Shown: in pieces, positions 1 to 9,181 of the stretch
Position numbering within the stretch: position 1 is the first letter of the stretch
How the letters are laid out: each line of letters opens with the position of its first letter
Assembly: GCA_016713565.1 (NCBI GenBank)
Contig: JADJOX010000001.1
Coordinates: forward strand, 62,001-126,000
DNA from: Ignavibacteriota bacterium
GTDB taxonomy: Bacteria; Bacteroidota; Ignavibacteria; Ignavibacteriales; Melioribacteraceae
DNA: 64,000 nucleotides
Direction: 5' to 3'
The notes under the pieces: generated by a model
Seen by the model: only the letters and a program-made list of their open reading frames with translations
Told to the model about the DNA's origin: nothing
Databases searched by the model: none
Translations under genes and position numbers: made by a program

Positions 1-1
1 C

Positions 2-2482
2 GCGCCTTCTCAAACATTGACAAATACAGAATATCATAAGCTAAGAGAAATTGCGATTAAATTAATTCAGCATATTGGAATTGTAGGTGAATGTAATGTT
101 CAATATGCGTTGGATCCTTTTTCAGAAGACTATAGAGTTATTGAAGTTAACGCAAGATTATCACGTTCAAGTGCGCTTGCATCAAAAGCAACCGGATATC
201 CGCTCGCTTTTGTAGCCGCCAAATTAGCTTTGGGTTATGGACTTTATGAACTAAAAAATTCGGTCACAAAAACCACATCAGCTTTTTTTGAACCAGCTTT
301 AGATTATATTGTCTGTAAAATTCCACGCTGGGATTTGAACAAATTCCATGGAGTTTCCAATCAAATCGGAAGCAGCATGAAAAGCGTTGGAGAAGTAATG
401 GCTATCGGTAAAACCTTTGAAGAAGCAATTCAAAAAGGTTTACGAATGATTGGTCAAGGCATGCATGGATTTGTAGGTAATAAAGATATTCCAGTTTCCG
501 ATATTAAAGATATGCTTATAAATCCGACCGATATGAGAATTTTTGTAATAGCTCAAGCATTTAAAGAAGGATTAACGGTTGATGAAATTTATGAATTATC
601 AAAAATTGACAAATGGTTTCTTGTTAAACTGAAAAATATTTTTGATTATAAATATGAACTACAGAATTATAATTTATTGGAAGAACTGCCCGATCAACTG
701 CTGATTGAAGCGAAAAAATTGGGTTTCTCTGATTTTCAGATTGGGAAGTTTGTTCTTAAAAGCATCACAACAGAAATTGAAAAAGATATTTTAAAAGTTA
801 GAAATTATAGATTAAGTAAAGGCATAAAACCATTTGTAAAACAAATTGATACTTTAGCGGCTGAATATCCAGCTCATACAAATTATCTTTACTTAACTTA
901 CAGCGGAATTGAACACGATATAAATTTTATAAATGATGAAAAGTCAGTTGTAGTTTTGGGTTCCGGAGCTTATAGAATAGGAAGCAGCGTTGAATTTGAT
1001 TGGTGCGGCGTTAACGCATTAAATACTATCAAAAAGGAAAATTATAGATCAATTATGATAAATTATAATCCCGAAACAGTAAGTACGGATTATGATATTT
1101 GCGATCGGCTTTATTTTGATGAACTAACATTAGAAAGAGTTCTTGATATTGTTGATCTTGAAAATCCTAAAGGAGTTATTGTTTCAACGGGCGGACAAAT
1201 TCCAAATAATTTGGCAATGCGTTTACATAAGAGCAGCGTAAATATTTTGGGTACCTCTCCGCTTTCAATCGATAGAGCAGAAAACAGACATAAATTTTCT
1301 CAAATGCTAGATGATTTGAAAATTGACCAGCCAAGATGGAAAGAATTAAACACTATCGAAGGAATTAAAAATTTTATCGATGAAGTCGGTTTTCCTGTTT
1401 TGGTTCGTCCTTCTTATGTTCTATCAGGCGCGGCAATGAATGTTGTTTCAAACGAAAGCGAGTTAAACCACTTTTTGCAGTTAGCCGTTGAAGTTTCAAA
1501 ACAATATCCTGTTGTTGTTTCTGAATTTATTGAAAACGCGAAAGAAATTGAAATTGACGCGGTTGCCGATAAAGGAGAAATTATTCTTTATGCAATAAGC
1601 GAGCATATTGAATTTGCGGGAGTTCATTCAGGTGACGCTACAATGGTTTTTCCGCCTCAGAAAATTTATTTTGAAACGGTTAGAAGGATTAAAGCCATTT
1701 CAAGAAAAATTGCGTCAGAGTTGAATATTTCCGGACCTTTTAATATTCAATTTCTAGCAAAGGATAATGATGTAAAAGTTATTGAATGTAATTTACGAGC
1801 TTCAAGAAGTTTACCTTTCGTTTCTAAAGTTTTAAAGGTGAATTTCGTTGAACTTGCGACCGATATAATGCTTGAAGCAAAATATATTAAACCTAACAAA
1901 TCATTGTTTGAGCTTGATTATATTGGTATAAAAGCACCGCAGTTTTCATTCTCAAGATTGAGTAAAGCCGATCCGATTCTTGGTGTTGATATGGCATCAA
2001 CCGGTGAAGTTGGATGTATCGGGGATGATTTTTATGACGCGCTGTTAAAATCAATGCTTTCAGTCGGTTATAAAATTCCTAAAAAAAATATTTTACTTTC
2101 AACAGGACCGGTTCAATCAAAGGCAGAACTTTTGGAAAGCTGTAAGTTGCTTATTGAAAACGATTACAATTTATTTGCTACGCGCGGAACGCACAATTTC
2201 TTAAAAGACAATAATGTTGAATCCGTTCTACTATATTGGCCGGATGAAAAACAAAGTCCTAATACAATTGAATATTTAAGAAAACGAAAAATTGATCTTG
2301 TAATCAACATCCCCAAAAATTTATCTAAAAGCGAATTAGATAACGATTACAACATTAGAAGAAGCGCAATAGATTTTAACATACCGCTAATAACCAATTC
2401 CAGATTGGCTCAAGCTTTCATTACCGCATTCTGTAAAAAAGATTTGGAAGATATTTCAATTAAACATTGGAATGAACATTAA
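2..2482 (+). CDS. carB: Carbamoyl-phosphate synthase large subunit, 5' truncated by the window edge
   Basis: Makes carbamoyl phosphate from ammonia (delivered by CarA), bicarbonate and two ATP, for pyrimidine and arginine synthesis. The reading frame is open from base 2, so about 826 residues are visible of a family near 1,070. What remains is the end of the first ATP-grasp half (EVNARLSRSSALASKATGYP), the oligomerisation domain, the second ATP-grasp half beginning at KSVVVLGSGAYRIGSSVEFD, with the ATP-grasp signature FNIQFLAKDNDVKVIECNLR, and a C-terminal MGS-like allosteric domain (STGPVQSKAELL to about the end). The GSGAYRIGSSVEFDW signature resembles Bacteroidetes and animal CAD/CPS1 enzymes rather than the GSGPNRIGQGIEFDYC of enterobacterial CarB. 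No gene lies close downstream on the same strand. Identification is certain; the true start is outside the window. Confidence 0.97.
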   Translation, partial: APSQTLTNTEYHKLREIAIKLIQHIGIVGECNVQYALDPFSEDYRVIEVNARLSRSSALASKATGYPLAFVAAKLALGYGLYELKNSVTKTTSAFFEPALDYIVCKIPRWDLNKFHGVSNQIGSSMKSVGEVMAIGKTFEEAIQKGLRMIGQGMHGFVGNKDIPVSDIKDMLINPTDMRIFVIAQAFKEGLTVDEIYELSKIDKWFLVKLKNIFDYKYELQNYNLLEELPDQLLIEAKKLGFSDFQIGKFVLKSITTEIEKDILKVRNYRLSKGIKPFVKQIDTLAAEYPAHTNYLYLTYSGIEHDINFINDEKSVVVLGSGAYRIGSSVEFDWCGVNALNTIKKENYRSIMINYNPETVSTDYDICDRLYFDELTLERVLDIVDLENPKGVIVSTGGQIPNNLAMRLHKSSVNILGTSPLSIDRAENRHKFSQMLDDLKIDQPRWKELNTIEGIKNFIDEVGFPVLVRPSYVLSGAAMNVVSNESELNHFLQLAVEVSKQYPVVVSEFIENAKEIEIDAVADKGEIILYAISEHIEFAGVHSGDATMVFPPQKIYFETVRRIKAISRKIASELNISGPFNIQFLAKDNDVKVIECNLRASRSLPFVSKVLKVNFVELATDIMLEAKYIKPNKSLFELDYIGIKAPQFSFSRLSKADPILGVDMASTGEVGCIGDDFYDALLKSMLSVGYKIPKKNILLSTGPVQSKAELLESCKLLIENDYNLFATRGTHNFLKDNNVESVLLYWPDEKQSPNTIEYLRKRKIDLVINIPKNLSKSELDNDYNIRRSAIDFNIPLITNSRLAQAFITAFCKKDLEDISIKHWNEH

Positions 2483-2543
2483 ATTTTAGAAGTAATAAAA
2501 AGAATCGAATCGTTTCAATTCTAATTTTATTTTTAAATAAATA

Positions 2544-2915
2544 TTAAAACGAAGAAATTAAATAAATTAAGCTTCCGGTTAAAAACAAAATAAACAATGC
2601 GGCAGAGATTATATTTTTTAATCCGAAAAAATAAATTTGCTGCAAAGCTCTAAAGAACCAGAAAAACGCTATCAATTTTAATAATACTTTGCCCAACTGA
2701 GTTGAAATTAATTCGTTTGTATATAGTAATGAAATGTATGCGAAAATTATAAAAACGAATGTTAATGAAAGGTTTAATATTTGTAAAATATTTCCATTAA
2801 CATAATTCATGCGTTTTAGTTCTTTATTCCATTTAAAGATTTTCCAAAATAACAAATGAAAAACGGCAAATGCTATATTGTAAAATCCCCCCAAAAGTAT
2901 GATTGTACTTTTCAC
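2544..2915 (-). CDS. Small four-helix membrane protein of unknown function
   Basis: I do not recognise a named family. The 123-residue product is almost entirely hydrophobic, with about four transmembrane segments (roughly residues 5-25, 45-65, 76-95 and 101-121) separated by short basic loops (KIFKWNKELKR). There is no signal-peptidase site or enzymatic motif. Its start overlaps the stop of the upstream short-chain dehydrogenase by four bases (ATGA), so the two are very likely co-translated and may share a function. It could be a small integral membrane protein of the DoxX-like or DUF type, but this is a guess. The coding call rests on the translational overlap and the unbroken hydrophobic pattern. 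Confidence 0.75.
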   Translation of the reverse strand: MKSTIILLGGFYNIAFAVFHLLFWKIFKWNKELKRMNYVNGNILQILNLSLTFVFIIFAYISLLYTNELISTQLGKVLLKLIAFFWFFRALQQIYFFGLKNIISAALFILFLTGSLIYLISSF

Positions 2916-3676
2916 TTTTTATATTTTTCCACCGTTAAAGATTCCAATTTTTCATAGATCCAATTTGGAATTAAGGGAATTAGTCTTGTTGCAATTACAA
3001 GCTGCCATGGAAATTGAATCATTCGTTTTTCACTTTCTATTCCTTCAATAATAATTTTGGCGGCTTTATCCACATTCATCATAAACGGCATTTTAAATTC
3101 ATTTTTATCAGTCATGGGGGTTTTCACAAAACCCGGACGAACAGTCAAAACTTTTACATTGTATTTATTTAATTCCGTTCTTAATCCTTCTAAATAAGTT
3201 GTTGCGGCGGCTTTGCTTGCGGAGTAAAATCCGCTTTTTGAATAACCTTTGGAATCAGCTAAACTTGAAACGCCGACAATTATTCCACTTTTTCTTTGCA
3301 TAAAATCCGGAATAATTTTCTCTACCCAATAAATAATTCCAAAAACATTTGCGCCAAAAGTTTTTTCAGCTGCTTCGGAATTATAATTCTCAACGGGCAT
3401 TCTTACGGAATAACCGGCATTTAAAATTGCAACATCAATTCGATTAAATTTTTCTATTACTTTTAAATATGCGGCGTTTACTTCATCTTTATTGCTAACA
3501 TCACATTTAATAACTAATAGATTTTCATTTTCCGAAAAATTTTCCCTTAATAGATTTTCTCGCCTTGCAACTAAAGCAAGCTTAATATTTTTTTGGGCAA
3601 GCAATTGATGAGCAATTTCATTTCCAATTCCGGTTGATGCTCCGGTTAATAAAACTACCTTATTATCAAATTTCAT
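2912..3676 (-). CDS. Short-chain dehydrogenase/reductase (SDR family)
   Basis: NAD(P)-dependent oxidoreductase of the classical SDR family; the substrate cannot be told from sequence. Counting from the ATG at 3676, the cofactor motif TGASTGIG sits near residues 12-19, the structural motif LNAG follows mid-chain, and the catalytic Ser/Tyr/Lys are in the GVSSLADS and FYSASK segments. A VRPGFVKTPM stretch is typical of the substrate loop. The frame can be extended seven codons to a TTG at 3697, but that adds only a Lys-rich tail, so ATG is preferred; neither has a clear Shine-Dalgarno site. The length (about 254 residues) is normal. It overlaps the downstream membrane protein gene by four bases. 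The C-terminus is slightly hydrophobic (IATRLIPLIPNWIYEKL), as in membrane-associated SDRs acting on lipids or sterols. Confidence 0.9.
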   Translation of the reverse strand: MKFDNKVVLLTGASTGIGNEIAHQLLAQKNIKLALVARRENLLRENFSENENLLVIKCDVSNKDEVNAAYLKVIEKFNRIDVAILNAGYSVRMPVENYNSEAAEKTFGANVFGIIYWVEKIIPDFMQRKSGIIVGVSSLADSKGYSKSGFYSASKAAATTYLEGLRTELNKYNVKVLTVRPGFVKTPMTDKNEFKMPFMMNVDKAAKIIIEGIESEKRMIQFPWQLVIATRLIPLIPNWIYEKLESLTVEKYKK

Positions 3677-3955
3677 TTTTAGTTTTTGCTTTTTCAATTT
3701 GTTAATTTACTAATTTGAAAAGTTTAAAATTACATCCAATGTAAAATTTTAGAGGCATTTATTTAGTAAAAGTTAATTATGATAATTTTTTAATGCAATA
3801 TTTATTAATAACTTAGTTATTAATTTAAATACAATTTTTATTCAACTATTTAAAAATTGTAAATTTGCTAAAAATTTCTGTATTATTTTAAGAATTAAAA
3901 CTTTGCAAGTAAACCTTTTTTCATTATCTTAGCAAAAATTATTCCAAAAATTGAT

Positions 3956-4519
3956 ATGATTGATTTTGAAGATATAGATAATGTTTTAGTGAGCAGAGAA
4001 ATTTTAAAAACCAAATTTACCTGCAACTTGGAAATTTGCAAAGGCGCTTGCTGTACAATGAAAAGTGAATTCGGAGCTCCATTAAAGAAAGAAGAAATTG
4101 AAGAAATAGATAAAATATTAGATATAGTAAAAACTTATTTGCCTGCTAAAAGTGTTAAAGAAATTGAAAAAAACGGATTTTGGGAAGAAAAATACAAAGA
4201 ATTAATGACTAGAAGCGTTGGGAAAAAAGATTGCGTTTTTGTTTTTTACCAAGATGATGTTGCTAAATGTGCCATTGAAAAAGCTTATTATGACGGAAAA
4301 GTAAATTTTATTAAACCTATTTCCTGCCATTTATTTCCGATAAGAATTTCTGATTTCGGCGGTGATGTTTTAAAATATGAAAAATACGATGTTTGCGAAC
4401 CAGCATTGGAGAAAGGAAAAAAAACTAAATTATCAATTTTAGAATTTTGCGAAAAATCAATAAAACGTGCATATAATTCTGAATTTTACAACAAATTAAA
4501 GAAACTTAACGGAAAGTAA
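3956..4519 (+). CDS. DUF3109 family protein, cysteine-rich YkgJ-like
   Basis: A 187-residue cytoplasmic protein of the DUF3109 family, related to the YkgJ-type zinc/iron-chelating proteins. The hallmark is a set of spaced cysteines: CNLEICKGACC near residues 23-33, CVF and CAIEKA mid-chain, CHLFPIR, and CEPAL toward the end, probably a metal site. The biochemical role is unknown in the family. It lies two bases upstream of rpoN and very likely shares its transcript; the rpoN Shine-Dalgarno (GGAAAG) lies within its last codons. A 280-base non-coding stretch separates it from the divergent SDR gene and should hold its promoter. Family assignment is confident, function is not. Confidence 0.85.
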   Translation: MIDFEDIDNVLVSREILKTKFTCNLEICKGACCTMKSEFGAPLKKEEIEEIDKILDIVKTYLPAKSVKEIEKNGFWEEKYKELMTRSVGKKDCVFVFYQDDVAKCAIEKAYYDGKVNFIKPISCHLFPIRISDFGGDVLKYEKYDVCEPALEKGKKTKLSILEFCEKSIKRAYNSEFYNKLKKLNGK

Positions 4520-4521
4520 CT

Positions 4522-5982
4522 ATGTTATCTTTGCAGCAAAAACTCTCACTACAGCAAAAATTATCTCCTCAGCAAATTCAATATCAAAAATTATTGCAGT
4601 TAAATACCCTGGCTCTTGAGCAAAGAATTAAAACAGAATTGGAATTAAATCCTATTTTGGAAGAAACTTTGGAAGATGAAATTGAACTAACGCAGGAACA
4701 GGAAGAAAACTCCGACGATAAAGATGAACAAGAAGATGAAATTGAAATAAGCGGCGATGATGAGTTTGATGCCGAAGATTATATGAACGACGGCGATTTG
4801 GATAATGATAGAATAAATAAAAGTCCGGATGATGAAGATAACCGACCTATTGCGCCAGCAAAAATTTCCCAGACAGAAAGATTATTAGATCAACTCCATA
4901 TTTTAAAATTGCCCGAACATCAAATTATTTTGGGTGAAGTTATAATCGGAAGTTTATCTAAAGACGGATATTTTAGAGAAGACCTTTCAAAAATTGTTGA
5001 TGATCTTAAACTTTTTGAACACATTGATGTTACTTTGGAAGACGCGCAAAAAGTTCTAAGCATGATACAATTATTCGATCCGATTGGTATTGCCGCAAGA
5101 GATTTGCAGGAATGTTTATTGATACAAATCAGAAATTCATCTTACGATCCTTATTATTCTTATCTTGCAGAAAAAATATTGAGCGAAAATTATACTGATT
5201 TTGTTAATAAAAGATTCGACGCAATTCAAACAAAAATGAATCTTTCGCGTGAAACATTAAAATCAACTTTGGATTTAATTCATAAACTAAATCCTAAACC
5301 CGGAGCCGGAGCGCTCGAATCGGAAGAAGCAAATCAAATTACTCCGGATTTTATTATTGAAAAAGTTGATGAAGATTATATTATTACATTAAACGATAAA
5401 AGTATGCCATCAGTAACGATAAGTTCAACATATTTGGAAATGATTGACGGTAAAAAAAGAAAAAGAAAAGTAACGCCTCGTGAAAAGGAAACACATCAAT
5501 TTTTAAGAGAAAAATTTGAATCCGCTAAATGGTTCATCGCTTCAATACAGCAAAGAAGAGAAACATTGATGAAGATCATGCGTTCAATTTTTGAAAAACA
5601 ATATGAGTTTTTTGAAGGCGGTCCCAAATTCTTAAAACCTATGATCTATAAAGATATTGCAGATGAAATAATGATGGATATTTCAACAATTTCAAGAGTT
5701 GTAAACGGAAAGTATGTTCAAAGTCCGGTTGGAATTCATGAGTTGAAATATTTCTTCAGCGAAGGACTTTCAACAGATGACGGAGATGAAGTTTCAAACA
5801 AGCATATTAGAATTCTGATAAAAGAAATTTGTGATTCCGAACCTAAAGGCAAACCTTACAGTGATGAAAAAATCGCCAAAATTCTTGTCGATAAAGGAAT
5901 TCATATCGCTAGAAGAACCGTTGCAAAATATCGCGAACAATTGCAAATTCCAGTTGCTCGTTTACGTAAAGAATTGCGATAG
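4522..5982 (+). CDS. rpoN: RNA polymerase sigma-54 factor
   Basis: Sigma-54 directs core RNA polymerase to -24/-12 promoters and needs AAA+ activators. The 486-residue protein shows the full family layout: a Gln/Leu-rich region I (LQQKLSLQQKLSPQQIQYQK) that contacts activators, an acidic linker (about residues 55-110, rich in D/E), the core-binding domain, a helix-turn-helix around MDISTISRVVNGKYVQSPVG, and the C-terminal RpoN box ARRTVAKYRE some 20 residues from the end. The start ATG is two bases after the DUF3109 stop. No sigma-54 activator is seen in the window (the response regulator at 17.5 kb is OmpR-type). Length is typical, and nothing looks broken. Confidence 0.97.
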   Translation: MLSLQQKLSLQQKLSPQQIQYQKLLQLNTLALEQRIKTELELNPILEETLEDEIELTQEQEENSDDKDEQEDEIEISGDDEFDAEDYMNDGDLDNDRINKSPDDEDNRPIAPAKISQTERLLDQLHILKLPEHQIILGEVIIGSLSKDGYFREDLSKIVDDLKLFEHIDVTLEDAQKVLSMIQLFDPIGIAARDLQECLLIQIRNSSYDPYYSYLAEKILSENYTDFVNKRFDAIQTKMNLSRETLKSTLDLIHKLNPKPGAGALESEEANQITPDFIIEKVDEDYIITLNDKSMPSVTISSTYLEMIDGKKRKRKVTPREKETHQFLREKFESAKWFIASIQQRRETLMKIMRSIFEKQYEFFEGGPKFLKPMIYKDIADEIMMDISTISRVVNGKYVQSPVGIHELKYFFSEGLSTDDGDEVSNKHIRILIKEICDSEPKGKPYSDEKIAKILVDKGIHIARRTVAKYREQLQIPVARLRKELR

Positions 5983-6099
5983 ACTAATTTTGAATGCCTA
6001 TTTTGGATTTATATACCTGACTTTTATTTATCTCTATTGCTAATGATTTTAAATGGAATCTACAATAATATTTTTAAGTTTTGATCAAAGCCGATTTTT

Positions 6100-6741
6100 A
6101 TGAATTATGTATTTGATGCTCTAATTATTACTTTATTATTTTTTCTTTTCGCGCTATCTCATTCAATTTTAGCGGCATTTAATTTAAAGAAAAAAATTGC
6201 GGAAAAAGTTGGAACAAAGATCGCATTTTACAGATTTTTTTATAACATAAATTCATTTATTATTTTTGCCGCAATTTATTACATTTCACCCAAACCTGAA
6301 GTAAAAATTTACGACTTACAATTTCCTTACGATCTGTTTATTTTTACCGTTCAATTTGTTGGTATTATTGGTTTGTTTTGGGCATCATCATTCATAAACT
6401 TAAAAGAGTTTATCGGGTTAAATCAAATTAAAAGATATTTTCAAAATACATATGATGCCGAGAATTTAGATGAAGATCATGATTTGATAATTAAAGGACC
6501 TTTTAAATTTTCACGTCATCCAATTTATTTTTTTACAATTATAGTTCTGGGATTTAGACCTTATATGGATCTTTTTTATTTGATATTTTTTATAAACATA
6601 GTAATTTATTTTTATGTCGGTTCACATTATGAAGAAAAAAACCTGATTAAAAAATATGGCGAGGCATACCGTAAATATAAACTTTCTGTACCTAAAATTT
6701 TTCCAAATCCATTTAAACTAAATTCTAAAATTCCTTTATGA
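6100..6741 (+). CDS. Membrane methyltransferase of the isoprenylcysteine O-methyltransferase/PEMT-like type
   Basis: A 213-residue integral membrane protein with about five transmembrane helices. The C-terminal third carries the family hallmarks: GPFKFSRHPIYF (the RHP motif for S-adenosylmethionine binding) and EEKNLIKKYGEAYRKYKLSVPKIFP, the E-E...Y..Y..V.R/K..P pattern. Members methylate carboxyl or amine groups of lipidic or protein substrates in the membrane; the substrate here is not predictable, and NnrU-like proteins share the N-terminal part. Its stop overlaps the start of the following PpiC-like gene by four bases (ATGA), the first link in a run leading to hslVU. The family call is good; the exact reaction is open. 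Confidence 0.8.
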   Translation: MNYVFDALIITLLFFLFALSHSILAAFNLKKKIAEKVGTKIAFYRFFYNINSFIIFAAIYYISPKPEVKIYDLQFPYDLFIFTVQFVGIIGLFWASSFINLKEFIGLNQIKRYFQNTYDAENLDEDHDLIIKGPFKFSRHPIYFFTIIVLGFRPYMDLFYLIFFINIVIYFYVGSHYEEKNLIKKYGEAYRKYKLSVPKIFPNPFKLNSKIPL

Positions 6742-8558
6742 AAAAAATTAATTTCATAGTTCTGCTTTTTGCCCTTTCCATAAATATACATTCACAAAAA
6801 AAAGATGAAGTTTTGGCTAAGGTTGGTGAAAAAGTAATTACGGCGGATGAATTTAAAAACAGATTTGAATTATCGCCGCAGATTAAAAGAAAAAATTCCG
6901 AAAAGGGAATTCAAAAAGCAAAAGAAGAATTATTATATACATTAATTGCCGAAAAACTTATGGCAATTGAAGCGGAAAAATTAGGCTATGATTCTTCAAT
7001 TTCGATGAAGATGAATTATGTACCAATGGAAAAAATGAATGTGCGCGACGCGGTTTATAAAAAGGAAATTAAAAGTAAAGTTGAACTGAATAATAAAAAG
7101 TTTTCAGAAGGTTTAATTCTGGCAAATAAAAAATACTTTGTTGATTATATTTATTCGCAAAATAAAGAAGCAATAGATTCGGCTTATCAGATACAATTAA
7201 ATTCGAAAAATTATGATTCAACAGCCGCGCTTATTAAAAATGTTGAATTTGTTAAAGAACCATATGAAGTCACTTATGGTAAAATGGCAATTGAACCGGA
7301 AACGGCTATTTTTGCTTTAAAGAAAAATGAATTTACAAAACCGCAGGAGTCTCCAGACGGCTGGTATATTTTTAGATTGTTAAATATTTCCGGCGCGGAA
7401 TATAAATCGATTGACGAAAGAGTTTCGCTAGTTGAAAAAACTGTAAAAAACAGAACCGAAGATTCGTTATATGATTCTTTCTGGAATAGTTTTTTCAAAA
7501 ACAAAAGAGTTATTACCGATGGAAATCTTTTTTGGTATACAGCCGATTCGCTGCAAAAACTTGTTGAATATGTAAAGAACAGAGACAGCGTTGCCGAAAA
7601 TCAAAAAATTCAAATTGGAGATGATGATTTTATAAAATTCAAAAATTCGTTGAGCCCCGATTCATTAAAAAAAAATTTTATAAAGTTTGATAAAAACCCA
7701 ATGACATTGAATGATTTTTTGAATTTATTCATGTTCGAAGGTTTCTATGCATATTCTTCCGATATAAATTATATTGCCGAGCATTTGAATCAAAGAGTTA
7801 AAAGACAAATAGAAATGGAATTGCTGACACGCTACGGTTATGAACTTGGTCTGCAAAATGCAGACGAGGTAAAATCTTCAACGGAAATGTGGAAAGCAAA
7901 TTATCTATCAACACTCTTTAGAAAAGATATTGTTTTGGAAACCAAAAAGGAATTTGAAAGTTCTGAAGTAAAATCAACAAGTGAAGCAAATCTGTTTGAA
8001 ACCAAACTTAAAATTGTTGAAGTGTTAAGCGACTCTTTGGAAATAATACAAAAGGCGCTGTCGATTGCCGACAATACCGAAGATTTGAAACAATTTGCAA
8101 AAGTTCATTCGCAGCGAAAAGATGAAAAATTTAATTCTGGAGAATCGGAATATTTATCTGCAATTGAGCTGGGAGAAATTGGTAAAGTTGTTTCGTCCAT
8201 GGAAATTGGCGATGTATTCGGTCCTTTGCAAATTGAAGGAAAATATTCATTATTTAAACTTGTAGATAAAAAAGAATTAAAAATTGAAAATTCAGGTAAT
8301 GAAGCCGAAGAAAAAAACAAAGAAAACATTTTGTACAAGGAAACTTTAGATAAATTAGAGAACAAAACCGTAGAACTTGCTGAAAAGTACGGCGTCACAA
8401 TAAATGAAAAATTACTAAACTCAATGAAATTAAATAATCTGCAAATGATGGTTATAAGATATATGGGTTTTGGCGGTTCAATGCTTGCATTTCCATACGT
8501 TTCGCCTTTTTACAATTGGAAAGAAAAGTTGGAACAAAAACAAAAAGAACCATTATAA
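6738..8558 (+). CDS. Periplasmic SurA/PpiC-type peptidyl-prolyl isomerase-like chaperone
   Basis: A 606-residue exported protein. An N-terminal signal peptide (about residues 1-19, ending NIHSQ) is followed by a SurA-N/PpiC-like chaperone region: VLAKVGEKVITADEFKNRF (residues 24-42) is the classic start of such proteins, with the helical segment ELLYTLIAEKLMAIEAEKLGYD after it. Two weak parvulin-like segments can be seen (about residues 180-215, ETAIFALKKNEFTKPQESPDGWYIFRLL in two parts, and about 480-510, LGEIGKVVSSMEIGDVFGPLQ). The likely role is folding or escorting outer-membrane proteins in the periplasm. It overlaps the membrane methyltransferase upstream by four bases and lies 35 bases before hslV. 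The isomerase active site is not obvious, so it may be a chaperone only. Confidence 0.85.
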   Translation: MKKINFIVLLFALSINIHSQKKDEVLAKVGEKVITADEFKNRFELSPQIKRKNSEKGIQKAKEELLYTLIAEKLMAIEAEKLGYDSSISMKMNYVPMEKMNVRDAVYKKEIKSKVELNNKKFSEGLILANKKYFVDYIYSQNKEAIDSAYQIQLNSKNYDSTAALIKNVEFVKEPYEVTYGKMAIEPETAIFALKKNEFTKPQESPDGWYIFRLLNISGAEYKSIDERVSLVEKTVKNRTEDSLYDSFWNSFFKNKRVITDGNLFWYTADSLQKLVEYVKNRDSVAENQKIQIGDDDFIKFKNSLSPDSLKKNFIKFDKNPMTLNDFLNLFMFEGFYAYSSDINYIAEHLNQRVKRQIEMELLTRYGYELGLQNADEVKSSTEMWKANYLSTLFRKDIVLETKKEFESSEVKSTSEANLFETKLKIVEVLSDSLEIIQKALSIADNTEDLKQFAKVHSQRKDEKFNSGESEYLSAIELGEIGKVVSSMEIGDVFGPLQIEGKYSLFKLVDKKELKIENSGNEAEEKNKENILYKETLDKLENKTVELAEKYGVTINEKLLNSMKLNNLQMMVIRYMGFGGSMLAFPYVSPFYNWKEKLEQKQKEPL

Positions 8559-8593
8559 AGTTTATTAAAAGAGAAATTTAACGTCCGAGGATA

Positions 8594-9178
8594 ATGTTCC
8601 GCGGAGATATTTTTGATATAGAATTGGAGATAAAATTGGAAAGAAAAATTAGATCAACAACGGTCTTAGGCGTAATTCACAGTGGAGTTGCGGCACTTGG
8701 AGGAGACGGACAAGTTACACTTGGCAATACAGTTATGAAACATAATTCAATGAAAATTAGAAAATTACTCGATGGAAAAGTGTTGGTTGGTTTTGCGGGA
8801 TCTGCCGCAGACGCATTTACACTTCTTGGTAAATTTGAAGAAAAGTTGGATCAATATAGAGGAAATGTTGAAAGAGCGGTTGTTGAATTGGCCAAGGATT
8901 GGAGAACCGATAAATATTTAAGAAAGCTTGAAGCATTATTGGCGGTAGTTTCTTCAGAAAAAACTTTTGTTGTTTCCGGAACTGGTGATGTAATAGAACC
9001 GGACGATAAAATTATTGCAATTGGTTCCGGAGGAATGTATGCTTTATCGGCAGCAAAAATGCTGGTAAAATACAGTAACTTGCCAGCTGATGAAATTGTA
9101 AAAGAAGCATTAAAAGTTGCTTCAGAAATATGCATTTATACAAATGATAAAATTAACGTTGAAACAATAGGGAAATAA
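8594..9178 (+). CDS. hslV: ATP-dependent protease subunit HslV (ClpQ)
   Basis: Proteolytic core of the HslVU complex, an N-terminal-threonine hydrolase of the proteasome family in the cytoplasm. The motifs RSTTVLGVIH, GGDGQVTLGNTVMKH, GFAGSAADAFTL, ELAKDWRTDKYLR, GTGDVIEP and AIGSGGMYAL are diagnostic. The catalytic threonine lies in the STT stretch and must become the N-terminus. From the ATG at 8594 the propeptide would be about 21 residues. A TTG at 8636, preceded by GGAG with a six-base gap, would give a propeptide of about seven (MERKIRS), which resembles other bacteria better; the ATG has GAGG only three bases away. The TTG may be the real start. Three bases separate its stop from the hslU start. 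Confidence 0.96.
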   Translation: MFRGDIFDIELEIKLERKIRSTTVLGVIHSGVAALGGDGQVTLGNTVMKHNSMKIRKLLDGKVLVGFAGSAADAFTLLGKFEEKLDQYRGNVERAVVELAKDWRTDKYLRKLEALLAVVSSEKTFVVSGTGDVIEPDDKIIAIGSGGMYALSAAKMLVKYSNLPADEIVKEALKVASEICIYTNDKINVETIGK

Positions 9179-9181
9179 ATA

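Noticed and set aside
3721..3761. Imperfect inverted repeat TTACAT-N3-ATGTAA upstream of the SDR gene
   Set aside because: Six-base arms in A/T-rich DNA with no regulator nearby; not distinguishable from chance.
5831..6043. A 70-codon frame over the 3' end of rpoN
   Set aside because: It overlaps the RpoN box coding sequence in another frame, and its product shows no domain-like pattern.
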